The position numbers and the translations under genes are program-made. Under the pieces are notes generated by a model. That model saw only the letters and a list, made by a program, of their open reading frames with translations. It did no database searches and was not told the DNA's origin. Positions 52,737 to 62,569 of a stretch of 64,000 nt of DNA are shown here, piece by piece (position 1 is the first letter of the stretch; each line of letters starts with the position of its first letter). Source of the stretch: Shimia sp965227725 (lineage in GTDB: Bacteria > Pseudomonadota > Alphaproteobacteria > Rhodobacterales > Rhodobacteraceae); assembly GCF_965227725.1 (NCBI RefSeq), contig NZ_CBDDGH010000005.1:930001-994000 (forward strand), read 5' to 3'.

Positions 52737-53727
52737 ATGGCGGCGAAACGTGCGGCGAAAAAGCCCAACGTCTCGGGTGAAGAGCTCACACAATATTATC
52801 GCGACATGCTTCTGATCCGGCGCTTTGAAGAGAAAGCCGGTCAGCTTTACGGCATGGGTTTGATTGGCGGATTCTGCCATCTCTACATCGGTCAGGAAGC
52901 CGTTGTGGTGGGGCTGGAGGCCGCCACGGAGGAAGGCGACAAACGCATCACCTCCTACCGCGATCACGGCCACATGCTGGCCTGCGGCATGGACGCCAAT
53001 GGCGTGATGGCCGAACTCACCGGGCGTGAGGGCGGCTATTCCAAAGGCAAAGGCGGCTCCATGCATATGTTTTCCAAGGAAAAACATTTCTACGGAGGCC
53101 ATGGCATCGTCGGCGCACAGGTGCCGCTTGGCGCAGGCCTCGCCTTTGCCGACAAATACAAAGACAACGGCCGCGTGACCTTCACCTACTTCGGGGACGG
53201 CGCCGCCAACCAGGGCCAGGTCTATGAGACCTTCAACATGGCCGCCCTCTGGGATCTGCCCGTGGTCTTTGTGATCGAAAACAACCAATACGCCATGGGC
53301 ACCGCTCAGGCCCGCTCCACCTCATCGCACGACATTTACAAGCGCGGCGAAGCCTTTGGCATTCCAGGGCGAAATGGTCGACGGCATGGATGTGCTTGCG
53401 GTGAAAGACGCGGGCGAACGCGCGATCAAACACTGCCGCGCGGGCAAAGGGCCTTACATCCTTGAGGTGAAGACCTACCGCTATCGCGGCCACTCCATGT
53501 CTGACCCTGCCAAATACCGCACCCGCGAAGAGGTGCAGAAGATGCGCGAGGAACGTGATCCCATTGAAAACGTGCGTCAAATGCTGCTGACCGGCAACCA
53601 CGCCAGCGAGGATGATCTGAAGGCGATCGACAAAGAGATCAAAGCCATCGTCAACGCCTCCGCTGATTTTGCCAAAGAGAGCCCGCTGCCTGATGAGGCC
53701 GAGCTCTGGACAGACATTTACGCCTAA
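52737..53727 (+). pseudogene. pdhA: pdhA, pyruvate dehydrogenase E1 alpha, interrupted by a +1 frameshift
   Basis: Encodes the thiamine-diphosphate-dependent E1-alpha subunit, but in two frames. Residues 1-211 read from ATG 52737 (GGGAGGAA site) and include GGFCHLYIGQEA, YRDHGHMLACG and the TPP motif GDGAANQGQVYE...ENNQYAMGT. At CCAGGGCGAAATG (53364-53376) one G too many in GGG (53367-53369) shifts the frame, which then runs to a stop at 53465. The next frame continues exactly with EMVDGMDVLAVKDAGERA to a stop at 53727, including YRYRGHSMSDPA. Removing one G gives a 329-residue protein of normal length. A sequencing error is the simplest cause, since pdhB and pdhC are intact. Confidence 0.88.
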
Positions 53728-53751
53728 GCCCCGGACGAGAGGACATTTATC

Positions 53752-55131
53752 ATGGCTACTGAAATTCTCATGCCAGCCCTGTCGCCCACCATGGAAGAGG
53801 GCACCTTGGCCAAATGGCTGGTCAAGGAAGGCGACACGGTACAATCCGGCGACATCTTGGCCGAGATTGAAACCGACAAAGCCACCATGGAATTTGAAGC
53901 CGTTGACGAAGGCGTCATTGGCAAAATTCTGGTGGCTGAGGGCACCGAAGGTGTCGCGGTCAACACCGCCATCGCCATCCTTGCCGAAGACGGCGAAGAC
54001 GTCAGCACGCTGGAAGCCGCCGCAGCTCCTGCTGAGGCCACTGCACCCGCAGTTGATGCCTCAGAGGCCAGCAGCGCCGCACCTGCCACTGTGGCAGCGC
54101 CTGAGGCCCCCACGCCTGATCTGAGCCCCGATTGGCCCGAAGGCACCCCCATGAAGTCTCAGACCGTGCGCGAGGCCCTGCGCGACGCCATGGCCGAAGA
54201 GATGCGCGCCGACGGCGATGTCTACCTCATGGGCGAAGAGGTGGCCGAATATCAGGGCGCCTATAAGGTCAGCCAGGGTCTCTTGGATGAATTTGGCAGC
54301 AAACGGGTGATTGACACGCCAATCACCGAGCATGGGTTTGCCGGTATTGCGGTCGGTGCCGCCTTTGGTGGGCTGAAGCCGATTGTTGAATTCATGACAT
54401 TCAACTTTGCGATGCAAGCCATTGACCAAATTATCAATTCGGCGGCCAAAACGCTCTATATGTCCGGCGGTCAGATGGGCGCCCCCATGGTCTTCCGCGG
54501 CCCCAATGGCGCCGCTGCCCGTGTTGGCGCGCAACACAGCCAGGATTATGCCGCATGGTATGCCCAAATTCCGGGCTTGAAGGTGGCGATGCCTTATTCG
54601 GCCTCAGACGCCAAAGGCCTGCTGAAATCCGCCATCCGCGATCCGAACCCGGTGATTTTCCTGGAAAACGAGATCATGTATGGCCGCAGCTTTGACGTGC
54701 CTGACATCGAGGACTTCACCATTCCTTTTGGCAAGGCGCGCATCTGGCGTGAAGGCTCTGATGTGACCATCGTGAGCTTCGGCATCGGCATGCAATATGC
54801 GCTTGAGGCGGCTGAGAAGCTGGCTGAAGACGGCATTTCCGCCGAAGTGATCGACCTGCGCACCCTGCGCCCGATTGATTATGACACGGTGATTGCCTCG
54901 GTGATGAAAACCAACCGCTGTGTGACCGTTGAAGAAGGCTGGCCGGTGGGCTCTATCGGCAACCACCTCTCGGCCACCATCATGCAGCGCGCCTTTGATT
55001 ATCTGGACGCCCCGGTGATCAACTGCACAGGCAAAGACGTGCCCATGCCTTACGCCGCAAACCTCGAAAAACTGGCGCTGACGACCACCGATGAGGTCAT
55101 CGCGGCAGTGAAACAAGTGACTTATCGCTGA
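53752..55131 (+). CDS. pdhB: Pyruvate dehydrogenase E1 beta with N-terminal lipoyl domain
   Basis: A 459-residue E1-beta subunit. Residues 1-80 are a complete lipoyl domain with the modified Lys43 in ETDKATME. An Ala/Pro linker (about 85-130) is followed by the transketolase-type beta domain (TVREALRDAMAEEM, core GEEVAEYQGAYKVS, ITEHGFAGIAVGAA, GAQHSQDYAAWY) and the C-terminal domain (DLRTLRPIDYDT). Lipoyl fusion to E1-beta is known in alphaproteobacteria. ATG at 53752, 24 bases after pdhA. The lipoyl part resembles that of pdhC closely at protein level (same first 30 residues except positions 2-3). Confidence 0.96.
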   Translation: MATEILMPALSPTMEEGTLAKWLVKEGDTVQSGDILAEIETDKATMEFEAVDEGVIGKILVAEGTEGVAVNTAIAILAEDGEDVSTLEAAAAPAEATAPAVDASEASSAAPATVAAPEAPTPDLSPDWPEGTPMKSQTVREALRDAMAEEMRADGDVYLMGEEVAEYQGAYKVSQGLLDEFGSKRVIDTPITEHGFAGIAVGAAFGGLKPIVEFMTFNFAMQAIDQIINSAAKTLYMSGGQMGAPMVFRGPNGAAARVGAQHSQDYAAWYAQIPGLKVAMPYSASDAKGLLKSAIRDPNPVIFLENEIMYGRSFDVPDIEDFTIPFGKARIWREGSDVTIVSFGIGMQYALEAAEKLAEDGISAEVIDLRTLRPIDYDTVIASVMKTNRCVTVEEGWPVGSIGNHLSATIMQRAFDYLDAPVINCTGKDVPMPYAANLEKLALTTTDEVIAAVKQVTYR

Positions 55132-55143
55132 GGAGAGACGCAG

Positions 55144-56448
55144 ATGCCCATAGAAATCCTCATGCCCGCGCTTTCCCCCACGATGGAAGAAGGCACTTTG
55201 GCCAAATGGCTTGTGAAAGAAGGGGACACGGTCTCCTCCGGTGATTTGCTCGCGGAAATCGAGACCGACAAAGCCACAATGGAGTTTGAAGCCGTCGAAG
55301 ACGGTGTTGTTGGCAAAATTCTGGTTCCGGAAGGCTCTGAAGGGGTCCAGGTTAACGCCGTCATCGCCATTTTGCTCGAAGATGGCGAAAGTGCCGATGA
55401 CATTGGCAGCGCCGCACCTGCCGCTGCGCCGGCTGCAGCGCCTGCAGAGGCACCCAAGGCCCAAAAAACGCCCGCTTCCAGCGCCCCTGCGCCTTCCGCT
55501 CCTGTCAGCTCCGATGGCAACCGTATCTTTGCCTCCCCGCTCGCGCGCAGGATAGCGGCCGACAAAGGCATTGATTTGGCCACACTCAAAGGCTCCGGCC
55601 CGCGCGGTCGGATCGTAAAAGCTGATGTAGAAGGCGCAAGCGCCGCACCAGCCGCAGCCAAAGCGCCGGCAAGCGTTTCAGCCGCCCCAGCTGCAAAAAC
55701 CGCCCCAATGGCCAGCGGCCCCGAAGCAGATACCGTCCTGCGCATGTACGCAGACCGCGATTTTGAAGAAGTCGCGCTTGATGGCATGCGCAAAACCATC
55801 GCCGCCCGCCTGACGGAGGCCAAACAGTCGATTCCGCATTTCTACCTGCGGCGCGACATCAAGCTGGACGCACTTCTGGCCTTCCGCAGCCAATTGAACA
55901 AACAGTTGGAAAAACGCGGCGCAAAGCTCTCGGTCAATGATTTTATCATCAAAGCCTGTGCATTGGCCCTGCAAGAGGTGCCGGATGCCAATGCCGTATG
56001 GGCGAGCGACCGGATTTTGAAACTCAAACCCTCCGATGTGGCCGTTGCGGTCGCCATCGAAGGTGGCCTGTTCACCCCGGTGCTCAAAGACGCGGAAATG
56101 AAGTCATTGTCCGCCCTATCAGCCGAGATGAAAGACCTCGCCGCCCGTGCCCGAGACCGCAAACTGGCCCCACATGAGTACCAAGGCGGCAGTTTTGCGA
56201 TTTCCAACCTCGGCATGTTTGGAATCGACAACTTTGACGCCGTGATCAACCCGCCTCATGGCGCAATCCTCGCCGTTGGAGCCGGTGCGAAGAAACCGGT
56301 TTTTGATGAAGACGGACAAATCAGCGTGGCCACCGTGATGTCTGTCACCCTGTCTGTCGACCACCGCGTGATCGACGGCGCTTTGGGCGCGCAGTTGTTG
56401 CAATCCATCGTCGACAATCTCGAAAATCCAATGGCGATGCTCGCCTGA
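55144..56448 (+). CDS. pdhC: Dihydrolipoyllysine acetyltransferase (PDH E2)
   Basis: A 434-residue E2 core enzyme. Lipoyl domain at residues 1-80 with Lys43 in ETDKATME; an Ala/Pro linker; a peripheral subunit-binding domain at about 128-165 (FASPLARRIAADKGIDL, GPRGRIVKADV); a second linker; and the catalytic acyltransferase domain to the end. His407 in DHRVIDGALGA is the catalytic His. The complex converts pyruvate to acetyl-CoA. ATG at 55144 follows GAGGAGAGA, 12 bases after pdhB. Third gene of the operon; E3 (lpdA) is elsewhere in the window. Confidence 0.96.
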   Translation: MPIEILMPALSPTMEEGTLAKWLVKEGDTVSSGDLLAEIETDKATMEFEAVEDGVVGKILVPEGSEGVQVNAVIAILLEDGESADDIGSAAPAAAPAAAPAEAPKAQKTPASSAPAPSAPVSSDGNRIFASPLARRIAADKGIDLATLKGSGPRGRIVKADVEGASAAPAAAKAPASVSAAPAAKTAPMASGPEADTVLRMYADRDFEEVALDGMRKTIAARLTEAKQSIPHFYLRRDIKLDALLAFRSQLNKQLEKRGAKLSVNDFIIKACALALQEVPDANAVWASDRILKLKPSDVAVAVAIEGGLFTPVLKDAEMKSLSALSAEMKDLAARARDRKLAPHEYQGGSFAISNLGMFGIDNFDAVINPPHGAILAVGAGAKKPVFDEDGQISVATVMSVTLSVDHRVIDGALGAQLLQSIVDNLENPMAMLA

Positions 56449-56659
56449 GCGTCGCTTTGTTGGAGGTGAGGTGGCACTTTTGCCCCTCTCACCTTCGAAT
56501 GAGCCCGTATTCCAGCGGAATAACGCTGAGAGCGGCTCTCTTCACGCGGTTCTCCGCTGGGCCGACTTGTAAACCGGCACAAGTTTAAACATCTGATAAG
56601 ACCCTCCATATAACGTCGCTACGCATCACATGGGTTGGGCCAAGCGTCAGGAGAGACTT

Positions 56660-57175
56660 GTGTCAGAAACACGATTTTCAAGAGCCATAGCGCCCCACAA
56701 GCGCGCGTCCAGAAGCGCAGTGCTGACTTCTGTGGCCGGCGCGGTTTCTCTCGCAGGAGCGGCAGCCGCCGCGCTGTCAGCATTCATCCCACTGCCCAGC
56801 GCGTCCCCCTTTTGGTCGCATCTTTTGCCATTGGGAACCTTTGGCGCAGGTATCGCCCCAGTTGCCTGCATGATCGGATTTGCCTCGGCATACCGGATTT
56901 ACGCCAAACGGAACCAAGAGCTGTCAGGCCAGATCGCAGACCTCCATGATCAAATTTCGAAACTTCAAGCCGTCGTGGCGAAGGTTTCAACAGATCTAGA
57001 GAGTACATCAGAGAGCAGCGCGGCGATGATCGCAGAGCCAGCCCCTACTGCGCACCAACCTTTCAAATCGACCCGTTCCACACAGGTACAGTTTGGATCA
57101 TTGGTGGATGCGTTTGAATTTGTGCCTTCCAAAAAGGCTGCAAACGAAGATCACGAACAAAGCAGAGCGGCTTGA
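56660..57175 (+). CDS. Hypothetical two-TM protein with coiled coil
   Basis: A 171-residue protein with two membrane helices (about residues 18-42 and 53-78), a short basic loop, and a coiled coil (about 83-113, RNQELSGQIADLHDQISKLQ), then a polar tail. GTG at 56660 follows AGGAGAGA; an ATG at 56630 is in frame but has no ribosome site. It lies about 210 bases after pdhC and is convergent with cysE. I recognise no family and see no functional motif. Confidence 0.7.
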   Translation: MSETRFSRAIAPHKRASRSAVLTSVAGAVSLAGAAAAALSAFIPLPSASPFWSHLLPLGTFGAGIAPVACMIGFASAYRIYAKRNQELSGQIADLHDQISKLQAVVAKVSTDLESTSESSAAMIAEPAPTAHQPFKSTRSTQVQFGSLVDAFEFVPSKKAANEDHEQSRAA

Positions 57176-57200
57176 TTTCGCAAAAGAAATCACAAGCCGC
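57168..57200. terminator. Hairpin between convergent genes (end of the two-TM gene and cysE)
   Basis: GCGGCTTG-ATTTC and GAAAT-CA-CAAGCCGC pair around GCAAAA with a two-base bulge. It overlaps the stop codon at 57173-57175 and could serve both strands. There is no long T-run, so efficiency is doubtful. Confidence 0.5.
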
Positions 57201-57220
57201 CCTGGGAAACTTCTCTAAGG

Positions 57221-58042
57221 TTAAACCTTGATCTTACCTTCTTCGGACAGCACTTGATCCATGCTGACCGCAGGCTGGTCACACCCAGCCTCACCAACCA
57301 CTTTCGCAGGAACACCCGCGACGGTTTTGCATGGCGGCACTTCCTGAAGCACCACAGAACCCGCAGCGATACGGCTACAATGGCCCACGCGAATGTTGCC
57401 AAGCACCTTGGCACCTGCGCCGATCAGAACGCCGTCGCCAATCTTGGGATGACGGTCTTCTTCCTCTTTGCCGGTCCCGCCCAGCGTCACCGAATGCAGC
57501 ATGGAGACATTGTCTCCCACCACAGCGGTTTCGCCGATCACAATGGAATGGGCATGGTCAATCATGATGCCTTTGCCGATCTTGGCAGCCGGATGAATGT
57601 CGATGCCAAAAATCTCGCTGGTGCGCATCTGGATAAAGTAGGACAGGTCATAGCGCCCCTGCTCCCAGAGCCAATGGCCGATACGGTAGGCCTGCACCGC
57701 CTGATAGCCCTTGAAATAAAGAATCGGCTGCAGCAAACGGTGGCAAGCTGGGTCACGCTCATAAATCGCCATAAGATCCGCACGCGCAGACGCTGCGAGA
57801 GCAGGATCCGCGGCAAAAGCTTCATCCGCAATCTCGCGCAGGATCACCATCGACATCTCATTGGACGAGAGTTTCGCCGCAAAGCGATAGCTCAGCGCGC
57901 GTTCAATGGAGTGATGGTGCAATACACAAGCGTGTACCAAACCACCCATCAGAGGTTCTTCACGCACGGCCTCTTGGGCTTCACGCGTGATCTGCTGCCA
58001 AACCGGGTCCAGCTCGGTTACTTTTGGTTGCATCTCAGCCAT
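57221..58042 (-). CDS. cysE: Serine O-acetyltransferase
   Basis: A 273-residue CysE, first step of cysteine synthesis (L-serine + acetyl-CoA to O-acetylserine). The helical N-terminal domain (about residues 10-145) is followed by the left-handed beta-helix of hexapeptide repeats (IDIHPAAKIGKGIMIDHAHSIVIGE, core IGKGIMIDHAH, with the catalytic His; TLGGTGKEEEDRHPKIGDGVLIGAG). The C-terminal tail ends KIKV, possibly binding cysteine synthase. ATG at 58042 follows AAAGG; GTG at 58048 is less likely. It sits beside the GTA tail genes, as in other Rhodobacterales. Confidence 0.95.
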   Translation of the reverse strand: MAEMQPKVTELDPVWQQITREAQEAVREEPLMGGLVHACVLHHHSIERALSYRFAAKLSSNEMSMVILREIADEAFAADPALAASARADLMAIYERDPACHRLLQPILYFKGYQAVQAYRIGHWLWEQGRYDLSYFIQMRTSEIFGIDIHPAAKIGKGIMIDHAHSIVIGETAVVGDNVSMLHSVTLGGTGKEEEDRHPKIGDGVLIGAGAKVLGNIRVGHCSRIAAGSVVLQEVPPCKTVAGVPAKVVGEAGCDQPAVSMDQVLSEEGKIKV

Positions 58043-58160
58043 GGTCACACCTTTCTGTCCCTGTCAGACTACACTAGGTAATCAACAAGCGCCAAATTCA
58101 AAGGTGTGAATGCACATAAAACCAAATGGAATGGAACACCTCATTTTCTCGTGATTAAGG

Positions 58161-61100
58161 CTAAACAGCGATTTGCGCTGCGCTGCCCGCACCAAAAATG
58201 GCTGAGATCTGTGCCACCTCAATGCGCCCACCAGCGCCAATGCCGTCTGCCTGCTGATCCACTAGAGAATACATCCAGCTCGGTGTCTGCACCTGTTCCT
58301 CCCGCATCTGGACCTCTCCAACAAAGACTTTGATCAAGTAGGCTTCGCTCTCTTCTCCCAAAGGCACATCCAGCCCCTCCCAACTGTCTCCGTCAAGTCG
58401 GGCACGTCTGATCCAGCTCACTGTGAGGTCACCTGCGGCGTCCCTTTGCGCCTTGAGATGCGCAGGGGCATAGGGGCGAAGACCAATCCCCTCAAAGGCT
58501 TCCACATAGTGGGTGTATGTCGGATCAAACAACGCGCGCTGCGCGGGGCCGATACGGTAATTGCGCTCGGCACCCCGGTATTGGCGCGGCAAATCAATCT
58601 GTGTCACCGCCGGAGACATGACCACAAGCCAACTTCCTTCCGGCCAGGATGCTGAAACATCGCCTTCTGTCCCAAGCTGCCCTCTGAGGCGACCTGATAA
58701 CCTGTATCGGCGCTCCCCGATCAGCTCAGCAGTCTGGAACTGAAAAGCCTCCCAGCCCCCGGATGTGCCATCGCCGATGTAGGCGAGATTGCCACCATTC
58801 AGCAGCTCAAGGCGCGGGAGGCTTTGAAGCGTACCTTGGATCATCTCGACCTCCAGCCCAGCGCTGCGGTCCCACAGCCCTGCATCAGCAGACAGTAGCG
58901 GCGATTTGGTAATCCCAACGAAGGCAGGCGTGTCCAGAAGCTGATTGAGCGCGTAGCCCTCGTCCGTATCACTGGAATAAACCACCACACTGCCCGGCCA
59001 CGGTTTGCCGGTGCAGGCGATATGAAGCGCATGAGGCACTTCGTCCCCCGTCATCAAAGGCACATCCAGAAAAAGCGACTGCACTGGCACCGGCGGCACA
59101 AACCCACTGCCTCTGGGCGGATCACTTTCCGTCTCTGAGGGGACATAGATAGAAGGCGCGATGCGTGCCCCTTCCAGAACCTGCGCCCCTTGCTGCGTCA
59201 CGCGATCAAGCCGAAAGCTCTGTTGCTCCATGCCATCTTGGCCTAGCGCGACCACATCCCCCGCGCCAAGCTCCATCCGGCTCGGAGGCAGAGCCAGCTT
59301 CACGCGGTCTCTGGCGACGCGGGACTCTGCGAGCCAGCGCTCAGCGGTCTGCCGTCCCTCACTACGCGTCAAAACCTCCGTCACCTCGCTTTGAGCCACC
59401 GCAAAGGTGGCTTCATCATGCAAAATGGCTTCCTCTGAAGCTGCATCAAAGTCCCGCTCTGCCAAGGTGAAGTTCAACCGCACACGGCCCGCCATTTCCG
59501 CATCGGGCGCGCGGCTCAGCTCCCAATCCCCATCGATGTCACTCGAAAGCGCCAAATCATCTGTGTTCAACACTGTTTCGCCACGCAAGCCCCGCATCAC
59601 GAAACACAAGACGCCATCGCGTTCCAGCGCATCAAAACCATGGCGCAACATCAAAGGCTGCAAAGCGGCGCGCCCATCTGCCACGTCACTCTGCACATAG
59701 CCACGCACAACACCGTAGAGCTGCGAAACATCATAGTGCTCAACGTCAGCAGCAATACAGATTTCCTCAACAACCGATGCCAAGGTGCGGTTTGTGGCCC
59801 GCCCATTGAGCCAATGCCCCTTGGCATAGTTCCCACCATCCGTCCAAATCTCCCGTTCATTGGGAAAGGCGGGAAACGGACGTGCATCCCATGCCCAGGC
59901 AAACATGCGCTGGGTATCAACCATAGGCCCGCCATATGCCTCAGAGACCGGATTGTTGGCTGGCTGCTTCCAATACTCATGCAGTGCCTGCATATAAGAC
60001 TGCTGCATAAGGTCGTCCCGCAACCCTCTGGAGTAAAACGGCAAAGCGGATTCAGAGGATTTTTCATCCAGAAACTTATTGGGCTGATTTGTACCCAAAT
60101 CGATTGCCGCGCAGCCTATCTCCGTAAACCAGACTGGCTTTGAAGCTGGCACCCATGCTGTCTGAGTGGTCTGACGCTGGCCTCCGATGCGCTCATGATG
60201 CGGGTTGGACCACCAATTCCTGATGTCTTTGTAGCGATAGACCCAAGGTTCGCCAAAGGCCCCATCCTCAATCGGACTGCGGCTTTGCACATCCCGCGCC
60301 GCGCGCGACGGGTAATACCAGTCATACCCTTCCCCACCCGCAATCTGTGTCTTCAGATAGGAGAGATTGTGAACCGCATCCCAGCGCTCCCCATCACTAT
60401 GGTCCGCCTCATAACGCCAATCTGACAGCGGCATATAGTTGTCGATCCCGACAAAATCGATCTCCGCATCCGCCCAGAGGGGGTCTAGATGAAAGTACAC
60501 ATCCCCGCTGCCATCCTGCGGGTGGTAGCCAAAATACTCTGACCAATCCGCCGCGTAGCCAATTTTGACGTTTGATCCGAGCAGGATACGCGCCTCCGCC
60601 GCAAGGGCGATCAACTGCTCAACAGCCGGAAATCCACTGGCCCCACTAATCTGGGTCAGGGCGCGCATTTCCGAGCCGATGCAAAAGGCATCCACGCCTC
60701 CCGCCGCGGCACATAGCGCGGCATTGTGCAGTATAAACCGCCGATAAGACCACTCCTCCGGCCCACTATAGCTCACGCCATCGCTCGACACTTGAAAGTC
60801 TGAAGCTTGCGCTGTGCCAAAGAACGCTGCGACTTCCGCATCCGCCGCACTTGTGCCATCTGTCGTTCCAAGCTGCCCCGGAGCTTTGGAAAGCGTGATA
60901 CGCCCCCGCCAAGGCAACACCGGCTGGTCTATGGCATCACTCCAGGGATCGCTGCGCCCATTGCCCTCCAGCTGCTCCATCAGAATGAACGGGTAAAACA
61001 TCACGTCCTGCCCAGCGCTCTGCAAATGGCGTATCGCCTCAATCACCGCTGCATCCGCAGGCGTTCCCCCATAAACCGGTCGCCCCGCGACGCGCGCCAC

Positions 61101-62084
61101 TGCCTGCGCCTGCGCCCGAGGAACGCCTGCAACACGCCATGGCATTTTCTCGCCATCCACGTCACTCTGCTCGACCTTGGGCCTCAGCTCACACTCTGCC
61201 GCACGGAGGTCATTGCCAAACCAACTGACGATCAGCGATGTGGCCTTACAGTTTGGCAACTCTTCGGTCAGCGCTTCCACTGACGCGCAAAAATCTGTCT
61301 TTCCCGCCGGTGTGTTTTCGTTCGCCGCCCGCGTTTCACCGGTTTCGCTCTGCAAATAGACTTGAGACTTGGCCAAGGCGTACTCACCTGTCCCCGGCAT
61401 CAAGGCGACAGCACGCACGGTCTCGGCATAGTCTGAGGCATGTGACGGCACAGACTTTGGCGTCGGTCTCACAACCTCAAAGCTGAACTGCGGCACACGA
61501 TTGCCAAAGGGTGCCAGCTCAAGGTCTTCAATCACCACATAAGCGGTCCCCCGATAAGCCGGCACCATGCCTGCGCCTTCCACCGCCTCAATCTTGGGGT
61601 CGGGCAGTTGATCGGCGCTGCCGCTGTGCACACGAAAGGTGATATCTTCTGGGGAGAGCTCAATACCATCCGCCCAAATCCGCCCCACGCGGGCAATCTC
61701 TCCCTCACACAGGGCGATCGCCAGAGACACCGAATAGCTGTAACTGCGCGTCTTGGGCTGGCTGGGGCGTCCCTTGCCGCCGCTCGCCTCTGTCTCAGTG
61801 ACGGTTTCCAGAAAACGTGTTGTCCAGATCACCTGCCCTGGCAGGCGCACCCGCCCAAAAACACGCGCCTGTGCTGCGCCTTCTGCAGATCCAGTCAGGC
61901 GAAAACGTTCGACTTTGCCGGTTTCCACCACATCGGCCCCGCCTCCCAGCAGGCTCTGATCAATCAGCTTGCCAACTGTTGCGCCCGCAAAACGGCCAAC
62001 CGCCGCCGTCGTGATCCCGGCAACCGTCCCACCAAGCGATCCTCCAACAGCCGCGCCTGCCGCAGCCAAAATCACCGTCGCCAT
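58161..62084 (-). CDS. GTA host-specificity / tail megatron protein (g15-type, TIM-barrel-like)
   Basis: A 1307-residue tail-tip protein matching gene-transfer-agent g15 in size and order. A Gly/Ala-rich N-terminus (GAAVGGSLGGTVAGITTAAVG) is followed by an extensive beta region, a GTA TIM-barrel-like domain (about residues 440-740; DFVGIDNYMPLSDWRYE, GEPWVYRYKDIRNWWSNPHHERIGG in part, KPVWFTEIGCAAIDLG), a Phage-tail-3-like region and a receptor-binding C-terminal half. ATG at 62084 has AAGGAG. It overlaps g14 by 13 bases. Its job in GTA particles is cell recognition and puncturing, by analogy with RcGTA. Confidence 0.92.
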   Translation of the reverse strand: MATVILAAAGAAVGGSLGGTVAGITTAAVGRFAGATVGKLIDQSLLGGGADVVETGKVERFRLTGSAEGAAQARVFGRVRLPGQVIWTTRFLETVTETEASGGKGRPSQPKTRSYSYSVSLAIALCEGEIARVGRIWADGIELSPEDITFRVHSGSADQLPDPKIEAVEGAGMVPAYRGTAYVVIEDLELAPFGNRVPQFSFEVVRPTPKSVPSHASDYAETVRAVALMPGTGEYALAKSQVYLQSETGETRAANENTPAGKTDFCASVEALTEELPNCKATSLIVSWFGNDLRAAECELRPKVEQSDVDGEKMPWRVAGVPRAQAQAVARVAGRPVYGGTPADAAVIEAIRHLQSAGQDVMFYPFILMEQLEGNGRSDPWSDAIDQPVLPWRGRITLSKAPGQLGTTDGTSAADAEVAAFFGTAQASDFQVSSDGVSYSGPEEWSYRRFILHNAALCAAAGGVDAFCIGSEMRALTQISGASGFPAVEQLIALAAEARILLGSNVKIGYAADWSEYFGYHPQDGSGDVYFHLDPLWADAEIDFVGIDNYMPLSDWRYEADHSDGERWDAVHNLSYLKTQIAGGEGYDWYYPSRAARDVQSRSPIEDGAFGEPWVYRYKDIRNWWSNPHHERIGGQRQTTQTAWVPASKPVWFTEIGCAAIDLGTNQPNKFLDEKSSESALPFYSRGLRDDLMQQSYMQALHEYWKQPANNPVSEAYGGPMVDTQRMFAWAWDARPFPAFPNEREIWTDGGNYAKGHWLNGRATNRTLASVVEEICIAADVEHYDVSQLYGVVRGYVQSDVADGRAALQPLMLRHGFDALERDGVLCFVMRGLRGETVLNTDDLALSSDIDGDWELSRAPDAEMAGRVRLNFTLAERDFDAASEEAILHDEATFAVAQSEVTEVLTRSEGRQTAERWLAESRVARDRVKLALPPSRMELGAGDVVALGQDGMEQQSFRLDRVTQQGAQVLEGARIAPSIYVPSETESDPPRGSGFVPPVPVQSLFLDVPLMTGDEVPHALHIACTGKPWPGSVVVYSSDTDEGYALNQLLDTPAFVGITKSPLLSADAGLWDRSAGLEVEMIQGTLQSLPRLELLNGGNLAYIGDGTSGGWEAFQFQTAELIGERRYRLSGRLRGQLGTEGDVSASWPEGSWLVVMSPAVTQIDLPRQYRGAERNYRIGPAQRALFDPTYTHYVEAFEGIGLRPYAPAHLKAQRDAAGDLTVSWIRRARLDGDSWEGLDVPLGEESEAYLIKVFVGEVQMREEQVQTPSWMYSLVDQQADGIGAGGRIEVAQISAIFGAGSAAQIAV

Positions 62085-62569
62085 GTGCTGCACTCCTTAC
62101 TGGCTGCTGTCTTTGCAAGATCCTTCTCGGGTGCAGGAAACGCGAAACGCCCAACGATACGTCGACGCCAAGGCAGGCTCAGCGCATTTTCTACCACCGC
62201 ATGTCCACCATAGGCATGGATCACGCTGGCCTCCGCCCCCACGCGCCCTGCGATGCCAAGATGCTTGGCCACAGCGCCCGATTTCATACGAAACAACAGC
62301 ACATCTCCCACAGCCTCCTCAGCGAGCAACTTAGGCAGCAAATAAGTTGCCGCCGCCTGCCAGAGCACTTCCTCATTCCGCGCTTCCGCCCAATCCTTTG
62401 TGTAAGGCGGCACCAAAGCGGCCTCTTGGCCGTAAAGCCTGCGCCACACGCCGCGAATAAGCCCCAGACAATCGGTGCCTGCGCCCATCAGGCTTGCTTG
62501 ATGGCGATAGGGCGTCCCGATCCAACGCCGGGCGATTTCCACCACCTGTGCCCCGTCTGCTGTGTTCAT
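62072..62569 (-). CDS. GTA NlpC/P60-like cell-wall peptidase (g14-type)
   Basis: A 165-residue hydrolase of the NlpC/P60 kind in GTA position 14. Catalytic Cys34 in GTDCLGL and His103 in VAKHLGIAG are present, with a polar third residue likely in VIHAYGG. It would locally cut recipient peptidoglycan during DNA delivery. ATG at 62569 overlaps the g13 stop by four bases (ATGA), and its own stop lies inside g15. Confidence 0.92.
   Translation of the reverse strand: MNTADGAQVVEIARRWIGTPYRHQASLMGAGTDCLGLIRGVWRRLYGQEAALVPPYTKDWAEARNEEVLWQAAATYLLPKLLAEEAVGDVLLFRMKSGAVAKHLGIAGRVGAEASVIHAYGGHAVVENALSLPWRRRIVGRFAFPAPEKDLAKTAASKECSTWRR

Noticed and set aside
53356..53727. Separate small gene starting at an ATG-like codon inside pdhA
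   Set aside because: Its sequence is the exact C-terminal continuation of E1-alpha in another frame and it lacks its own ribosome site, so it is part of a frameshifted pdhA.
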